A stretch of 64,000 nucleotides of DNA, from assembly GCF_019297855.1 (NCBI RefSeq), contig NZ_CP079194.1:3521501-3585500 (forward strand), written 5' to 3'. Each line of letters opens with the position of its first letter. The first letter of the stretch is position 1. A program made the translations under genes and the position numbers. This DNA comes from Gymnodinialimonas ceratoperidinii. Its GTDB lineage: Bacteria; Pseudomonadota; Alphaproteobacteria; Rhodobacterales; Rhodobacteraceae. The notes beneath the pieces were generated by a model. The model saw nothing but the letters and a program-made list of their open reading frames with translations. It was not told the origin of the DNA and searched no databases. This document shows, piece after piece, positions 35,288 through 44,784 of the stretch.

Positions 35288-35686
35288 ATGGCATCGCAAA
35301 CGCCTCCGCCGAGCGCCGCCTCGCCGGGGGCTTTTTGTGTTAAGCGCCCGCTGGTGACGCTGACGCAGCGCAAGGATTTCCTGTCCGCCGCCCGCGCCGC
35401 CCGCGTGCCGACGCCTGCCTTCCTGCTGCAAGCACGGCGGCGCGATGAGGGCGAAGAGCCGGGCGCGATCCGCGTCGGCTTCACCTGCTCCAAGAAGGTC
35501 GGCAACGCCGTTGCCCGCAACCGGGCAAAGCGGCGCCTGCGCGAGATCGCCCGCGCCATCCTTCCGGCGGAGGGAAAGGACGGGTGGGATTACGTGTTGA
35601 TCGGCCGCAAGGACGCCACGGCCACGCGCGACTTTCAGGCCATGCAGGCGGACCTTTCCAAGGCACTCGAGAAAGCGCACCGATGA
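35288..35686 (+). CDS. rnpA: Ribonuclease P protein component
   Basis: 132-residue protein cofactor of RNase P, which matures tRNA 5' ends. The core begins [17 protein letters not shown]. The conserved RNR-type motif is in [18 protein letters not shown]. The C-terminal helix is [16 protein letters not shown]. The first 20 residues are poorly conserved. The ATG at 35288 has no strong ribosome-binding site, so a downstream start is possible. The stop overlaps yidD (ATGA). Confidence 0.95.
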   Translation: MASQTPPPSAASPGAFCVKRPLVTLTQRKDFLSAARAARVPTPAFLLQARRRDEGEEPGAIRVGFTCSKKVGNAVARNRAKRRLREIARAILPAEGKDGWDYVLIGRKDATATRDFQAMQADLSKALEKAHR

Positions 35687-35904
35687 ACCCGCTGGCCTTC
35701 ATCGTCTCACTGCCGATCCGGTTCTATCGTCTGGTGATCTCGCCGATGATCGCCACCAACTGCCGCTTCACGCCGACATGCTCAACCTACGCGATGGAGG
35801 CCCTGCGCAAGCATGGCGCGATCAAGGGCACATGGCTCGCCAGCCGCCGCATCCTGCGCTGCCACCCCTGGGGCGGGTCGGGCATCGACAACGTGCCGGA
35901 CTAG
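35683..35904 (+). CDS. yidD: Membrane protein insertion efficiency factor YidD
   Basis: 73 residues with the full family signature: an amphipathic N-terminus ([17 protein letters not shown]), then [19 protein letters not shown] and [17 protein letters not shown]. YidD assists YidC-dependent insertion of inner-membrane proteins. Start and stop overlap both neighbours: ATGA with rnpA, and a few bases with the convergent DUF1353 gene. Confidence 0.96.
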   Translation: MNPLAFIVSLPIRFYRLVISPMIATNCRFTPTCSTYAMEALRKHGAIKGTWLASRRILRCHPWGGSGIDNVPD

Positions 35905-36452
35905 TCCGGCCGAGGCAGGCTGAAGCCGCCCAGATGATCCGGCAATGTCGCGTAGCGATCCGCGTTCGGGCGCCGGAAGCCCCAGACACCGAAGAGCCGT
36001 ACCGCCAGATATATCAATTGGCGTTTGATCCTGCCGACGTCCGCGGCCTCCATGGCGCGCAGCATGATCAGGTCGGCGAACTCCCGATCCCTGTCGTGCG
36101 CGCCGTGTCCGGGCACGTCCTGCCACGCGATATAGAGGTAGTCATGGACAATCGCGGCCTCCAGCCACGGTCCGACCCGCCCGGCGATGATCCGCAAAGG
36201 CGCGGGAACCGAGGTGAGGTCGGTGACAAGACCGCGCGGCACGGTGATGCCGAAAACCTCTCCGTCGACCTCGACGCTCACGATGTAATCCGCCCCCACG
36301 ATGTAGCTCGCATCCTCGCCGGTGCGCAGTTTCACCGCGTCTTTCAGGCGCAGTAGGACGAGGTCGGTCTCGAACCTCAGATTCGCAACCTCGCGCCACC
36401 CCGGAGGGTAGGGGCAGACCGGAACGGCGGGATGATCAAAGCGCTGCACCAT
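35901..36452 (-). CDS. DUF1353-family protein
   Basis: 183 residues matching DUF1353, a family found in bacterial and phage genomes without an established function. The signature is [17 protein letters not shown] followed by [11 protein letters not shown], where a conserved Asp and a His-Asp pair suggest a metal or peptidase-like site. It is encoded against the direction of the rpmH-yidC block, so it interrupts the usual rpmH-rnpA-yidD-yidC run. It carries no membrane segment. Confidence 0.75.
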   Translation of the reverse strand: MVQRFDHPAVPVCPYPPGWREVANLRFETDLVLLRLKDAVKLRTGEDASYIVGADYIVSVEVDGEVFGITVPRGLVTDLTSVPAPLRIIAGRVGPWLEAAIVHDYLYIAWQDVPGHGAHDRDREFADLIMLRAMEAADVGRIKRQLIYLAVRLFGVWGFRRPNADRYATLPDHLGGFSLPRPD

Positions 36453-36626
36453 GGGGTGATCCTACGGCACGGGAGGCTTGCCACCAAGATTTCCTGAGGA
36501 TCGACGGTGCGATGATTGCCTTTGGGTCAAATATTTTCCGGGCGTGTGGTGGCGGTTAATCTTCTGTTTTCCTTCATCGGTTACCCTTGTCCCGGACATG
36601 ATGATCAGGCGGAGACACGGGGCAAG

Positions 36627-38204
36627 ATGGCAGAACTGAAGACCAACGGGGCGCCCCGTGCGACACCACCGGCCTCGCGCGGCCGATTGTACCGGATCGC
36701 CCAACGCGTCCGGCTCGGGCTCGACCGGGTCGAGGTTCTGGCGCTTTTTCCGTTGATTGCCCTGACTGCCACGTGGTTCGGCTTCGACGATCTTGCACTG
36801 GTGACCGCGGTTGTCCTTTCAGCGCTTCTGGCCATTGGTGGGCTCGGCGGACGCCCTGTGGAACGTGCGGGCGGCGGATCGTCTCCGGCCGCCAGCGGGC
36901 GAACCGCCTTGGTGGCAATGCTCGACCGCGTGGCCAATCTGGCCGGGCGCGATACTGCCTGTTTCCTTATTCAGATCGACGATTGGTCCGTGGTGCTCGA
37001 TCGATGGGGCCATGACGCCAGCGAAGACATCGCGCGCCGCTTGGAAGAGCGCCTGCAAACCGCACTGCGCAACGGGGATCTCCTCACCCGACTGGGCGAT
37101 TCGCGGTTTGGCGTTGTCCTCTCCCCCCTTTCCTCCGCCCGCCTCGGGCTGCGTGATACGATCGCGACCCGGCTTGCCGACGCCGTGGCCGAGCCCCTTC
37201 CGCTCCGCGGCACCGGTCTGCGGCTGACTGCCTCCATCGGCCATTCTGCGGTGCTCAAGCAGGGCGCCGATCCGGCCGACGCCACCTTCAAGGCTGCCGA
37301 GGCCGCTTTGGGCGAAGCGGTGCTCAACGGTCCGGCCGCGACGCGGGCCTTCGCACCCGGCATGGGCCGGGCCCGTGCGCTGCAAACCCGTCTCAGCGAA
37401 GAGGTGGAGGCAGCAATCCATGACGGCGCAATACAGGCCTGGTTCCAGCCTCAGGTTCACGCGAAGACGAGCGCGCTGTCGGGGATGGAAACACTGGCCC
37501 GGTGGCAACATCCCAAGCACGGGCTTCTCGGCCCGAAAGAGTTCTTTCCGGCGGTGGAAGCCTCTGGCCAGATGCCGCTTCTGGGACAACGGATGCTCCA
37601 TGAAGCGCTGAAGGCCCTGCGCGACTGGGACAAGCTGAAGGCGCATATTCCCACGATCTCGGTCAACTTCTCGGTCGAGGAGCTGCGCGATCCGGCGCTT
37701 GCGGAAGGCATTGCCTCCGAGGTCGCGCGCTACGGCCTCACGCCGAACCGGGTTGTCATCCAGGTCTCGGACGATGTTGCCACCCAGATCGACGACGACG
37801 CGGTCGTTGCCACGTTGCAGACCCTCCGCGATGCGGGCCATCGTCTGGATCTGGAAGGGTTCGGCATAGGCGCCGCCTCCATCCCGACCCTGCAGCGCCT
37901 GTCGGTCACCCGGATCACTATCGACCGCGGCTTCGTTCTCGACGTCGATGTCGCCCTCGAAAAACGGCAAGCGGTCTCCGCAATCACCGCTTTGGCCAAG
38001 GCGATGGGCATCGAAACCCTCGCCAGCGGGGTGGAGACCCAGACCGAGAGGGACGCCCTGGCTCAACTGGGTTGTGATTTCCTGCAAGGCTTTGGCGTGG
38101 CGCACCCTATGGGGCTAGAAAACGTCGCCGATTGGGCGCGCGCCCATGAAGCCGCCGGCAAGACGATTCGCCTCGAAGACCGGCGCGCGCAGACGGCAAC
38201 TTGA
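36627..38204 (+). CDS. GGDEF-EAL domain protein with degraded active sites
   Basis: 525-residue inner-membrane protein. Two membrane helices lie at about 37-72. The GGDEF domain (about 95-235) has LGDSRF where RxGGDEF is expected, so the cyclase is dead. The EAL domain (about 255-505) keeps Glu288 (ETL) and Asn347. It has EGFG for DDFG, TID for KID and ASGVE for AEGVE, so it is probably also inactive as a phosphodiesterase. It may bind c-di-GMP or act by protein contacts. The ATG at 36627 follows GGGGCAAG; an earlier ATG (36516) lacks such a site. Confidence 0.88.
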   Translation: MAELKTNGAPRATPPASRGRLYRIAQRVRLGLDRVEVLALFPLIALTATWFGFDDLALVTAVVLSALLAIGGLGGRPVERAGGGSSPAASGRTALVAMLDRVANLAGRDTACFLIQIDDWSVVLDRWGHDASEDIARRLEERLQTALRNGDLLTRLGDSRFGVVLSPLSSARLGLRDTIATRLADAVAEPLPLRGTGLRLTASIGHSAVLKQGADPADATFKAAEAALGEAVLNGPAATRAFAPGMGRARALQTRLSEEVEAAIHDGAIQAWFQPQVHAKTSALSGMETLARWQHPKHGLLGPKEFFPAVEASGQMPLLGQRMLHEALKALRDWDKLKAHIPTISVNFSVEELRDPALAEGIASEVARYGLTPNRVVIQVSDDVATQIDDDAVVATLQTLRDAGHRLDLEGFGIGAASIPTLQRLSVTRITIDRGFVLDVDVALEKRQAVSAITALAKAMGIETLASGVETQTERDALAQLGCDFLQGFGVAHPMGLENVADWARAHEAAGKTIRLEDRRAQTAT

Positions 38205-38663
38205 GGGATTGACGCAGAGCACCTGAGGTTGCTGCGTATACCGAAGGCCGAGGGTTGCGTTGGGTCAGCGCCGACGACGCGTACACATTAGTGAGGTGGC
38301 ACCCTAAGAAGGCTTCAACGCGCTTTGAATACGCGCACCGTCCTGCCGCCTTTAGTGCTCCCCCCTTCCCGATCTCACCTGTAGCGAGACCAGCAACCGG
38401 CCCACGGCACCCACGCCAGCCTCTTCTCGCGCCCTCCGGCGGTCTCCCTCCCGTCGCCGCACGGCAGCCTTTTGCTGCCTCCTCAACCCCCGACACACCC
38501 TGCAAAATCGGGCAAACCCCTCCCACAGCCCCCTACCCGCGCCGATTTCGCCTCTTGACCTTTGAACCCCCAGTCTGTTGAACCCGCAGGGATTGGCGTC
38601 ACCGAGTGAGCACCGGTGTTTTCGCCTTATTCGCAAGGGCTCTGGCAAAGGAATTTCGCAACG
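38205..38663. other. 459-base intergenic region before yidC
   Basis: No gene that I can support. Frames open here on both strands read as low-complexity Pro/Arg/Ala peptides. The left part (about 38215-38345) looks more structured in composition than the C-rich right part and could hold a small RNA or decayed sequence. The yidC promoter must also lie here, but I cannot point to it. Confidence 0.4.
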
Positions 38664-40526
38664 ATGGACGATCAGAACAGAAACCTGATCCTGGCCATGG
38701 GCCTCAGCATTGTAGTGATCCTCGTGTGGTTCTTTCTCTTCCCGCCCCCCGAGGTCGTGGAAGACCCGAACGCGACCCCCGTGGTCGAGACCGAGACCGG
38801 CGTCGCGCCCACGCCACCGGTTACCGCTGCTAGCGATCCCTCTGGCGCGGAAAACACCGCCCCAAGCGAGGTTGCACTGACCGAAGCCGCGCGGATCGAC
38901 ATCGAGACGCCCTCGGTCGAAGGCACCATCTCGCTCCTTGGGGGCCGCATCGACGACCTGTCGCTGCGCAATTACACGACCGAGGTGGACAGCGATGAAA
39001 TCGTCCGCCTGCTGTCGCCGGTGGGCTCCGATGAGCCCTATTACGCGCTCTACGGCTGGACCCCCTCGGGCGGGCTCGGCTACGAGGATGTCCCCACCTC
39101 CGACACCCCGTGGGAAATCGAATCCGGCACCACCCTGACACCCGAGACCCCGGTCACTCTGGTCTGGGAGAACGCGAGCGGCCTCGTTTTCCGCCGCACC
39201 ATCGCCATCGATGACCGCTTCATGTTCGAAGTCACCCAGTCGGTCGAGAACACGGGCGAGGCCGATGTGAACCTCGCGCCCTACGGCATCGTGGCCCGTC
39301 ACGGCCTCCCCTCCGACCTGCAGAACTTCTTCATTCTCCACGAAGGCGTCGTGCGCAAAACCGATGGGGAACTCTCCGAGGTCGCCTATGACGATCTCCC
39401 CGACCTCGACGTCATCGCCCGCGAAGGCGTGCCTGCCGAGGTGCTGGAAGTCGAAGCCAACGGCTGGATCGGCTTCACCGACAAATACTGGATGACGACG
39501 CTGATCCCCGGCGAAGACCAACCCTTCGTGTCGGTCATCAAATACGTCCCCTCCGCCGACATCTACCAGACCGAAGCGCGCCTCCCCTACATGGCCATCG
39601 CCGCCGGTGAAACGGTCGAGGTCACGACGCAGCTCTTTGCCGGCGCCAAGGAAGCCGAGACCATCCGCGACTACGAGAACGCCGAGCCCGGCCTGATCGC
39701 GCGGCTCTTCGGCGCCGAACAGGATCCCACCCGAGGCGAGGTTTCGCGCTTTGTCGACAGCATCGACTGGGGCTGGTTCTATTTCCTGACGAAGCCGCTC
39801 TTCTGGCTGCTCCACTGGCTCAACAGCACCATCGGCAACATGGGCCTTGCGATCATCGCGCTGACCCTGATCGTCAAGGCCGTGCTCTTCCCCCTCGCCT
39901 ATCGCTCCTACGTGTCGATGGCGAAGATGAAAGAGCTCCAGCCCGAGATCGAGAAACTGAAGGAATCCGCCGGTGATGACCGCGAGAAGCTTCAGAAGGG
40001 CATGATGGCGCTCTACAAGAAGAACAAGGTTAACCCCGCGGGTGGCTGTCTGCCGATCCTGCTGCAGATCCCGATTTTCTTCTCGCTCTACAAGGTGATT
40101 TTCGTCACGCTGGAACTGCGCCACGCACCGTTCTTCGGCTGGCTGAATGACCTGTCGGCGCCCGACAGTTCGTCGATCCTGAACCTCTTCGGCCTGCTGC
40201 CGATCCCGGCGCCTGACCCCGAGTCGATCCTGGCGCTGATCTTCATCGGCATCCTGCCCCTGCTGCTCGGCATCTCCATGTGGCTGCAGCAGAAGCTGAA
40301 CCCGGCCCCCACCGACGCAATGCAGGCACAGATCTTCGCCTGGCTGCCCTGGGTCTTCATGTTCATGCTCGGCAGCTTCGCGTCCGGCCTGCTGGTCTAC
40401 TGGATCGCGAACAACACGCTGACGTTCACGCAACAGTACCTGATCATGCGCAGCCAGGGCTTCAAACCCGATGTCTTCGGCAACATCCGCCGAAGCTTCT
40501 CGCGCAAGCCCAAGGAAGAGAAGTGA
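38664..40526 (+). CDS. yidC: Membrane protein insertase YidC
   Basis: 620-residue insertase of the inner membrane, acting with or without SecYEG. TM1 is at about 8-26 (LILAMGLSIVVILVWFFLF). The large periplasmic domain extends to about residue 365. The conserved core helices begin WGWFYFLTKPLFWLLHWL, followed by AYRSYVSMAKMKELQPEIEKL (in part), the Pro-rich loop NPAGGCLPILLQIPIFFSLYKV (in part) and LLVYWIANNTLTFTQQYLIM. The ATG at 38664 (MDDQNRN) matches the family N-terminus. The stop overlaps the MOSC gene start. Confidence 0.97.
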   Translation: MDDQNRNLILAMGLSIVVILVWFFLFPPPEVVEDPNATPVVETETGVAPTPPVTAASDPSGAENTAPSEVALTEAARIDIETPSVEGTISLLGGRIDDLSLRNYTTEVDSDEIVRLLSPVGSDEPYYALYGWTPSGGLGYEDVPTSDTPWEIESGTTLTPETPVTLVWENASGLVFRRTIAIDDRFMFEVTQSVENTGEADVNLAPYGIVARHGLPSDLQNFFILHEGVVRKTDGELSEVAYDDLPDLDVIAREGVPAEVLEVEANGWIGFTDKYWMTTLIPGEDQPFVSVIKYVPSADIYQTEARLPYMAIAAGETVEVTTQLFAGAKEAETIRDYENAEPGLIARLFGAEQDPTRGEVSRFVDSIDWGWFYFLTKPLFWLLHWLNSTIGNMGLAIIALTLIVKAVLFPLAYRSYVSMAKMKELQPEIEKLKESAGDDREKLQKGMMALYKKNKVNPAGGCLPILLQIPIFFSLYKVIFVTLELRHAPFFGWLNDLSAPDSSSILNLFGLLPIPAPDPESILALIFIGILPLLLGISMWLQQKLNPAPTDAMQAQIFAWLPWVFMFMLGSFASGLLVYWIANNTLTFTQQYLIMRSQGFKPDVFGNIRRSFSRKPKEEK

Positions 40527-41284
40527 CTTGGACGCTGGATCAGATATGGCGCTACCCGATCAAGGGTATAGGAGCCGAACGGCTCCGCGCCGTCGATCTG
40601 GCGCCTGATCTGCCCCTGCCGCTCGACCGTGCTTGGGCGGTACTCGAGGAGGGCGGCGACGCTTCCGAGGGCTGGCGGTCCTGCCGCAACTTTCTGCGCG
40701 GGGCCAAGGGCCCTTCGCTGATGGCCGTGAGTTGCCACGTTGATGGACCGCATGGGGCGGAGGTTATTCACCTCAGCCATCCCGATCGGCCCGATCTGAC
40801 GCTGATGCCGCGCACCGATGCCTCGGCGCTACTGGAGTGGTTGGCACCGATCTATCCAGAGAGCCGCCGCCCTCCGGTCGCGCTCGTCGATGCCCCGCCC
40901 GAGGGCATGTCCGACGCGCCCTTCGCCTCGGTCAGCATCCTCAACGCCGCCTCGCTTCGAGCGCTTTCGCAAAAGTTGGGGCTGCCGAAAAACGAACCCC
41001 TCGACCCGCGCCGGTTCCGCGGCAACCTCTGGATCGAGGGCCTCGCCCCGTGGGAAGAATTCGACCTCGTCGGCAAGACCCTGGCCATGGGCGACGCCCG
41101 TTTGGAGGTGATTGAGCCCATCACCCGATGCCGCGCCACCGAGGCCAACCCGAAGACCGGCCACCGCGATGCCGAGACCCTGCGCGCCCTGCGCGAGGGG
41201 TGGGACCACCAGGATTTCGGCGTCTACGCCATGGTGCGGCAAGGCGGCCGGATCAAGGCGGGGGAAGAGGTGACCCTGCAATGA
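40523..41284 (+). CDS. MOSC-domain protein
   Basis: 253 residues. A beta-barrel N-terminal MOSC domain (TLDQIWRYPIKGIGAERL) is followed by the MOSC domain proper, with NAASLRALSQKLG, RRFRGNLWIEGLAPWEEFDLVG (in part) and the conserved Cys in ITRCRATEANPKTG. Such proteins resemble YcbX and the molybdenum-cofactor-sulfurase tail; they bind Moco and reduce N-hydroxylated compounds. The start is a GTG overlapping the yidC stop. It is coupled to the next gene by ATGA. Confidence 0.9.
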   Translation: MTWTLDQIWRYPIKGIGAERLRAVDLAPDLPLPLDRAWAVLEEGGDASEGWRSCRNFLRGAKGPSLMAVSCHVDGPHGAEVIHLSHPDRPDLTLMPRTDASALLEWLAPIYPESRRPPVALVDAPPEGMSDAPFASVSILNAASLRALSQKLGLPKNEPLDPRRFRGNLWIEGLAPWEEFDLVGKTLAMGDARLEVIEPITRCRATEANPKTGHRDAETLRALREGWDHQDFGVYAMVRQGGRIKAGEEVTLQ

Positions 41285-41943
41285 CTGACCAGCCAGATCG
41301 CACCGGCCCCGACCCCACCACTCTCGCCCCGATGGCGCCTACCTATGCCGGCACCGTGTTCCTCAAGCCGCTGGCCGAGGGGCGCGACAACGTCACTGTA
41401 GGCGACTACACCTACTACGACGATCAGGACGAGAGCCGCGATTTCTTCACCCGCAACGTCCTGCACCATTACGATTTTATCGGCGACCACCTCCATATCG
41501 GCCCGTTCTGCGCCATCGCCCACGACGTGCGCATCTTCATGAACGGCGGCACCCATGCGATGGACGGCTTCTCCACCTTCCCGTTCAACATCTTCGGCAA
41601 CGGGTGGGAGGAAGGCTTCGACCCCGCAAGCTGGACCGCCGGCCACAAGGGTGACACCCGCATCGGCGCCGATGTCTGGATCGGAAACTCCGCCACCATC
41701 ATGCCGGGCGTCACCATCGGGGCTGGCGCGATCATCGCGGCCAAATCCGTTGTCACCCGCGATGTGCCCCCCTACACCATCGCCGCCGGCAACCCAGCGC
41801 AGGCGGTGAAACAGCGGTTCGACGCAGATACCATCGCCCGCCTGCTCGCCATCGCATGGTGGGACTGGCCCGCCGACAAGATCACCCGTAACCTGAACGC
41901 GATCCGCGGCGCTGACCTGCCCGCGCTGGAGGCCGCGATATGA
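41281..41943 (+). CDS. CatB-type hexapeptide-repeat acetyltransferase
   Basis: 220-residue left-handed beta-helix acyltransferase of the xenobiotic/streptogramin acetyltransferase type. Landmarks are GDYTYYDDQDE, IGPFCAIAHDVRIFMNGGTHAMDGFSTFPFNIFG in part, and the hexapeptide turns in TRIGADVWIGNSATIMPGVTIGAGAIIAA. It ends with YTIAAGNPAQAVKQRF. The catalytic His lies in the GGTHAMDG segment. These enzymes acetylate a hydroxyl on varied acceptors; an antibiotic target here is not implied. Coupled by ATGA overlaps at both ends (MOSC and engB). Confidence 0.9.
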   Translation: MTDQPDRTGPDPTTLAPMAPTYAGTVFLKPLAEGRDNVTVGDYTYYDDQDESRDFFTRNVLHHYDFIGDHLHIGPFCAIAHDVRIFMNGGTHAMDGFSTFPFNIFGNGWEEGFDPASWTAGHKGDTRIGADVWIGNSATIMPGVTIGAGAIIAAKSVVTRDVPPYTIAAGNPAQAVKQRFDADTIARLLAIAWWDWPADKITRNLNAIRGADLPALEAAI

Positions 41944-42596
41944 ACGCCCTACCCTTCCCCCTTGCCGAGGCACCTGACCCGATCACCGAGGAACGCGGCC
42001 GCAAGCTCTTCGCCGGCAACACCGATTTCCTCAAGGGCGTCGTCGCCATGGACGGCCTGCCCCCCGCCGACCGGATCGAGGTTTGCTTCGCCGGCCGCTC
42101 CAACGTCGGCAAGTCGACGCTGATCAACGCGCTGACCGGCCGCAAGGGCCTCGCCCGGGCTTCCAACACGCCCGGCCGCACCCAGGAGATCAACTACTTC
42201 ACCCTCCTCGACAGCCACTACCTCGTTGACCTCCCGGGCTATGGTTATGCCGAGGCACCGCTCCACGTGGTCCAGCAATGGCAGGCACTGCTGAAATCCT
42301 ACCTGCAAGGCCGCGCCACCCTGCGCCGCGCCTTCGTGCTGATCGACGCGCGCCACGGTGTGAAGGCGGTGGACGAGGAGATCATGAAACTTCTCGATAT
42401 CGCCGCCGTCCCCTTCCAGACCGTGCTGACAAAATCCGATAAGGTGAAGGGCAAGGACCGCGACGCCTCGCTGGAACGCACCCGCAAGGCGCTTGCCAAC
42501 CACCCCGCCGCCTACCCCGAGATCATCCTGACCTCCTCCGAAAAGGGCGACGGCATTCCAACCCTGCGCGCCGCCATCGCCTCGATCGAAGCCTGA
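41940..42596 (+). CDS. engB: Ribosome biogenesis GTPase EngB (YsxC/YihA)
   Basis: 218-residue GTPase needed for 50S assembly. G1 GRSNVGKST is at about 51-59; switch I TNTPGRTQ follows as [14 protein letters not shown]3 is [10 protein letters not shown]4 TKSDK and G5 TSSEKGDGI. The order and length are those of EngB. The ATG overlaps the acetyltransferase stop. It ends 15 bases before repeat copy 3 and precedes argB by 169 bases. Confidence 0.96.
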   Translation: MNALPFPLAEAPDPITEERGRKLFAGNTDFLKGVVAMDGLPPADRIEVCFAGRSNVGKSTLINALTGRKGLARASNTPGRTQEINYFTLLDSHYLVDLPGYGYAEAPLHVVQQWQALLKSYLQGRATLRRAFVLIDARHGVKAVDEEIMKLLDIAAVPFQTVLTKSDKVKGKDRDASLERTRKALANHPAAYPEIILTSSEKGDGIPTLRAAIASIEA

Positions 42597-42610
42597 TACC
42601 CGGGCTCGCC

Positions 42611-42632
42611 CTTCATCTTGGCCCTACAACTC
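42611..42632 (+). repeat. Dispersed 3'-end element, copy 3
   Basis: CTTCATCTTGGCC followed by CTACAACTC (one or two bases shorter in the middle than other copies), 14 bases after the engB stop and in its orientation. Its tail GGGGGGTCTGGGGGG plus a hairpin matches the tail of copy 5 at 54101. Confidence 0.78.
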
Positions 42633-42642
42633 CGGGGGGTCT

Positions 42643-42659
42643 GGGGGGCTGGCCCCCCC
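42643..42659 (+). terminator. G/C hairpin downstream of copy 3
   Basis: GGGGGG-ctgg-CCCCCC, at least 6 bp, without a T-run. It probably forms the 3' boundary of the engB transcript or belongs to the repeat. A second C-tract follows at about 42688-42700. Confidence 0.45.
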
Positions 42660-42765
42660 ATGGCGGGCCCGCAAAGGCAACAGCGCCCCCCCCCCCGAGA
42701 CAACCGCTTCACACCCGCGCCGCCACCCCCTAACGTGGCGCAAAATACTCAACGGCCCAAAGCGC

Positions 42766-43623
42766 ATGAAAACCCAGATGATCCGCGACAACCTCGCCAC
42801 CGCCCGCACCCTCTCCGAAGCGCTGCCTTACCTGCAACGCTTCAACGACGCAGTCATCGTGGTGAAATTCGGCGGCAACGCGATGGGCGATGACGCCGAA
42901 ATGGCCTCTTTCGCCCGCGACATCGTCCTGCTGCGCCAGGTTGGCGTGAACCCCGTCGTCGTCCACGGCGGCGGCCCGATGATCAACGACATGCTGGCGA
43001 AACTCGGGATCGAAAGCACCTTCAAGGACGGCAAGCGCGTCACCGATGCCGCGACCGTCGAAGTGGTCGAGATGGTCCTCTCCGGCCTCGTGAACAAGCG
43101 GATCGTGCAAGCGATCAACGCCGAAGGCGGCAAGGCCGTGGGCCTGTCCGGCAAGGACGCCAACCTGATCACCTGCACGCCCGCCAACCCCGAGCTTGGC
43201 TTCGTGGGAGAGCCTTCCCGGATCGACCCGAGCGTGATCAACAACCTGTTCGAAGACGACATGATCCCCGTCATCGCCCCGCTGGGCCAAGGCGAGAGCG
43301 GCGAGACCTACAACATCAACGGCGATACCGCCGCCGGCGCCATCGCGGTCGCCCTCGAAGCGGACCGCCTGCTGCTGCTCACCAATGTCTCGGGCGTCAA
43401 GAACAAGGCCGGCGACGTGGTGACCGAGCTCACCACCGCCGACGTTGACGCGATGATTGCCGACGGCACCATTGCCGGCGGCATGATCCCCAAGACCGAG
43501 ACCGCCCTCCACGCCGTGCGCGGCGGTGTGAGGGCCTGCACCATCGTTGACGGCCGGGTCGCCAATGCGGTGCTGCTGGAACTGTTCACGGAGCACGGCG
43601 CAGGCTCGATGATCCGCCAGTAA
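42766..43623 (+). CDS. argB: Acetylglutamate kinase
   Basis: 285-residue amino-acid kinase that phosphorylates N-acetylglutamate in arginine synthesis. Landmarks are [11 protein letters not shown] (phosphate-binding Lys), [12 protein letters not shown], the [18 protein letters not shown] segment and the late [21 protein letters not shown] (in part). The C-terminus [18 protein letters not shown] carries the conserved Lys. It has the N-terminal helix typical of arginine-inhibited forms, though that control is inferred. Confidence 0.96.
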   Translation: MKTQMIRDNLATARTLSEALPYLQRFNDAVIVVKFGGNAMGDDAEMASFARDIVLLRQVGVNPVVVHGGGPMINDMLAKLGIESTFKDGKRVTDAATVEVVEMVLSGLVNKRIVQAINAEGGKAVGLSGKDANLITCTPANPELGFVGEPSRIDPSVINNLFEDDMIPVIAPLGQGESGETYNINGDTAAGAIAVALEADRLLLLTNVSGVKNKAGDVVTELTTADVDAMIADGTIAGGMIPKTETALHAVRGGVRACTIVDGRVANAVLLELFTEHGAGSMIRQ

Positions 43624-43636
43624 CGGAATCGGAGCC

Positions 43637-44284
43637 ATGGATTACGAAACCCTCCAGAGCGCCGCCGCCCCCTACCACCTGACCATCGTGGGGGCCTTCC
43701 ACCCCGACCCGGAAGACGGCGCGCCCGAGGGCACCGAGACCCTCGTGCTCTTCGCCCCGGCCGAGCCCACGTTCTGGCCGCACTTCAAGAAATCGCCCGA
43801 GTACAGCGACGGCGCAGCGGACCCGATGAACCGCTGGTCGACCCGCGCCCTCTCCGCCATCGCGGAAGAAACCCGCGCCACGCCACTCTTCCCATTCGGC
43901 GGCCCGCCCTATCTGCCTTTCATCTCCTGGGCCCTGAAAAGCGGCAGCATCCATGCCAGCCCGGTGACGCTGCTGGTCCACAACGATCAGGGCCTGATGA
44001 TCTCGTTCCGAGGCGCCCTTGCCCTGCGCGAGAGGATTTCCCTCAGCCCGCCGCGCCTGACGCCCTGCCTGCTCTGCCCCGCCCCCTGCGAGACCGCCTG
44101 CCCGGTCAATGCCCTCTCCGAGCATGGCTACGACACCGCCGCCTGCCATGCCTACCTCGACACCCCCGCCGGCACCGATTGCCTGACCCGTGGCTGCAAG
44201 GCCCGCCGCGCCTGTCCGATCAGTCAGGACTTCAGCCGAAATCCCGAGCAATCGGCCTACCACATGCGGAGCTTTCATCCTTGA
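43637..44284 (+). CDS. 4Fe-4S ferredoxin-like protein
   Basis: 215 residues. The C-terminal half holds two Cys clusters, CLLCPAPCETACPVNAL and CLTRGCKARRACPIS, which fit two [4Fe-4S] centres related to those of epoxyqueuosine reductase and reductive dehalogenases. The N-terminal half has no motif I recognise. It follows argB by 13 bases and its stop overlaps the phosphatase start (TTGA). A redox role is inferred from the clusters; the partner is unknown. Confidence 0.8.
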   Translation: MDYETLQSAAAPYHLTIVGAFHPDPEDGAPEGTETLVLFAPAEPTFWPHFKKSPEYSDGAADPMNRWSTRALSAIAEETRATPLFPFGGPPYLPFISWALKSGSIHASPVTLLVHNDQGLMISFRGALALRERISLSPPRLTPCLLCPAPCETACPVNALSEHGYDTAACHAYLDTPAGTDCLTRGCKARRACPISQDFSRNPEQSAYHMRSFHP

Positions 44285-44778
44285 GCCAGACGGTCATCCT
44301 CATCCGCCACTGCAAGTCCGACTGGGATGGCAGCACCGGCGATCACACCCGTCCGCTCAGCCCCCGCGGACATCGGGCAGCCCCCCGCATCGGCGCCTTC
44401 CTCGCGCAGCACGGCCTTGTCCCCGATGTCGCCCTCTGCTCCGACGCGCTGCGCACCCGCCAGACCTGGGCCGGCATCGCCGATCAGCTCCCCGGCGCGC
44501 CCGAGCCCACCCTGAACCCTGCGCTCTACCTTGCCGAGCCCGAGGTAATGCTGAAAGCGCTCAGGGCCGCGGACGCCGCAACCGTCGCGATGATCGCCCA
44601 TAATCCGGGCACCGCCGCACTGGCCTGGGCGCTCGCTCACAATCCCCCGAACGATCCGGATTTCGAGCGCTATCCAACCGGTGCCGTCACGGTGCTCCGC
44701 TTCGACAATGGCCTCGCGCCCGGCGAAGGTCACCTGCTGCGCTTCACCACCCCGCGCAGCCTCCCGGACCCGCGCTGA
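44281..44778 (+). CDS. SixA-like histidine phosphatase
   Basis: 165 residues of the histidine phosphatase superfamily. The catalytic motif VILIRHCKSDWD holds the phospho-accepting His (RHG replaced by RHC, as in SixA-like proteins). LSPRGHRAAPRIG follows, and MIAHNPGTAALAW carries the second His. Targets of SixA types are phosphohistidine proteins or small phosphates. The start is a TTG overlapping the upstream stop, with GGAG 9 bases before it; no other start gives the full motif. Confidence 0.88.
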   Translation: MSQTVILIRHCKSDWDGSTGDHTRPLSPRGHRAAPRIGAFLAQHGLVPDVALCSDALRTRQTWAGIADQLPGAPEPTLNPALYLAEPEVMLKALRAADAATVAMIAHNPGTAALAWALAHNPPNDPDFERYPTGAVTVLRFDNGLAPGEGHLLRFTTPRSLPDPR

Positions 44779-44784
44779 GCTCCC

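Noticed and set aside
38107..38581. Frames on both strands in the yidC upstream gap
   Set aside because: Proline/arginine-rich translations without start signals or family resemblance; typical of GC-rich noncoding DNA.
41281..41943. Chloramphenicol or streptogramin resistance gene
   Set aside because: The fold matches xenobiotic acetyltransferases, but the gene is embedded in a housekeeping operon and the family covers many acceptors; resistance is not supported.
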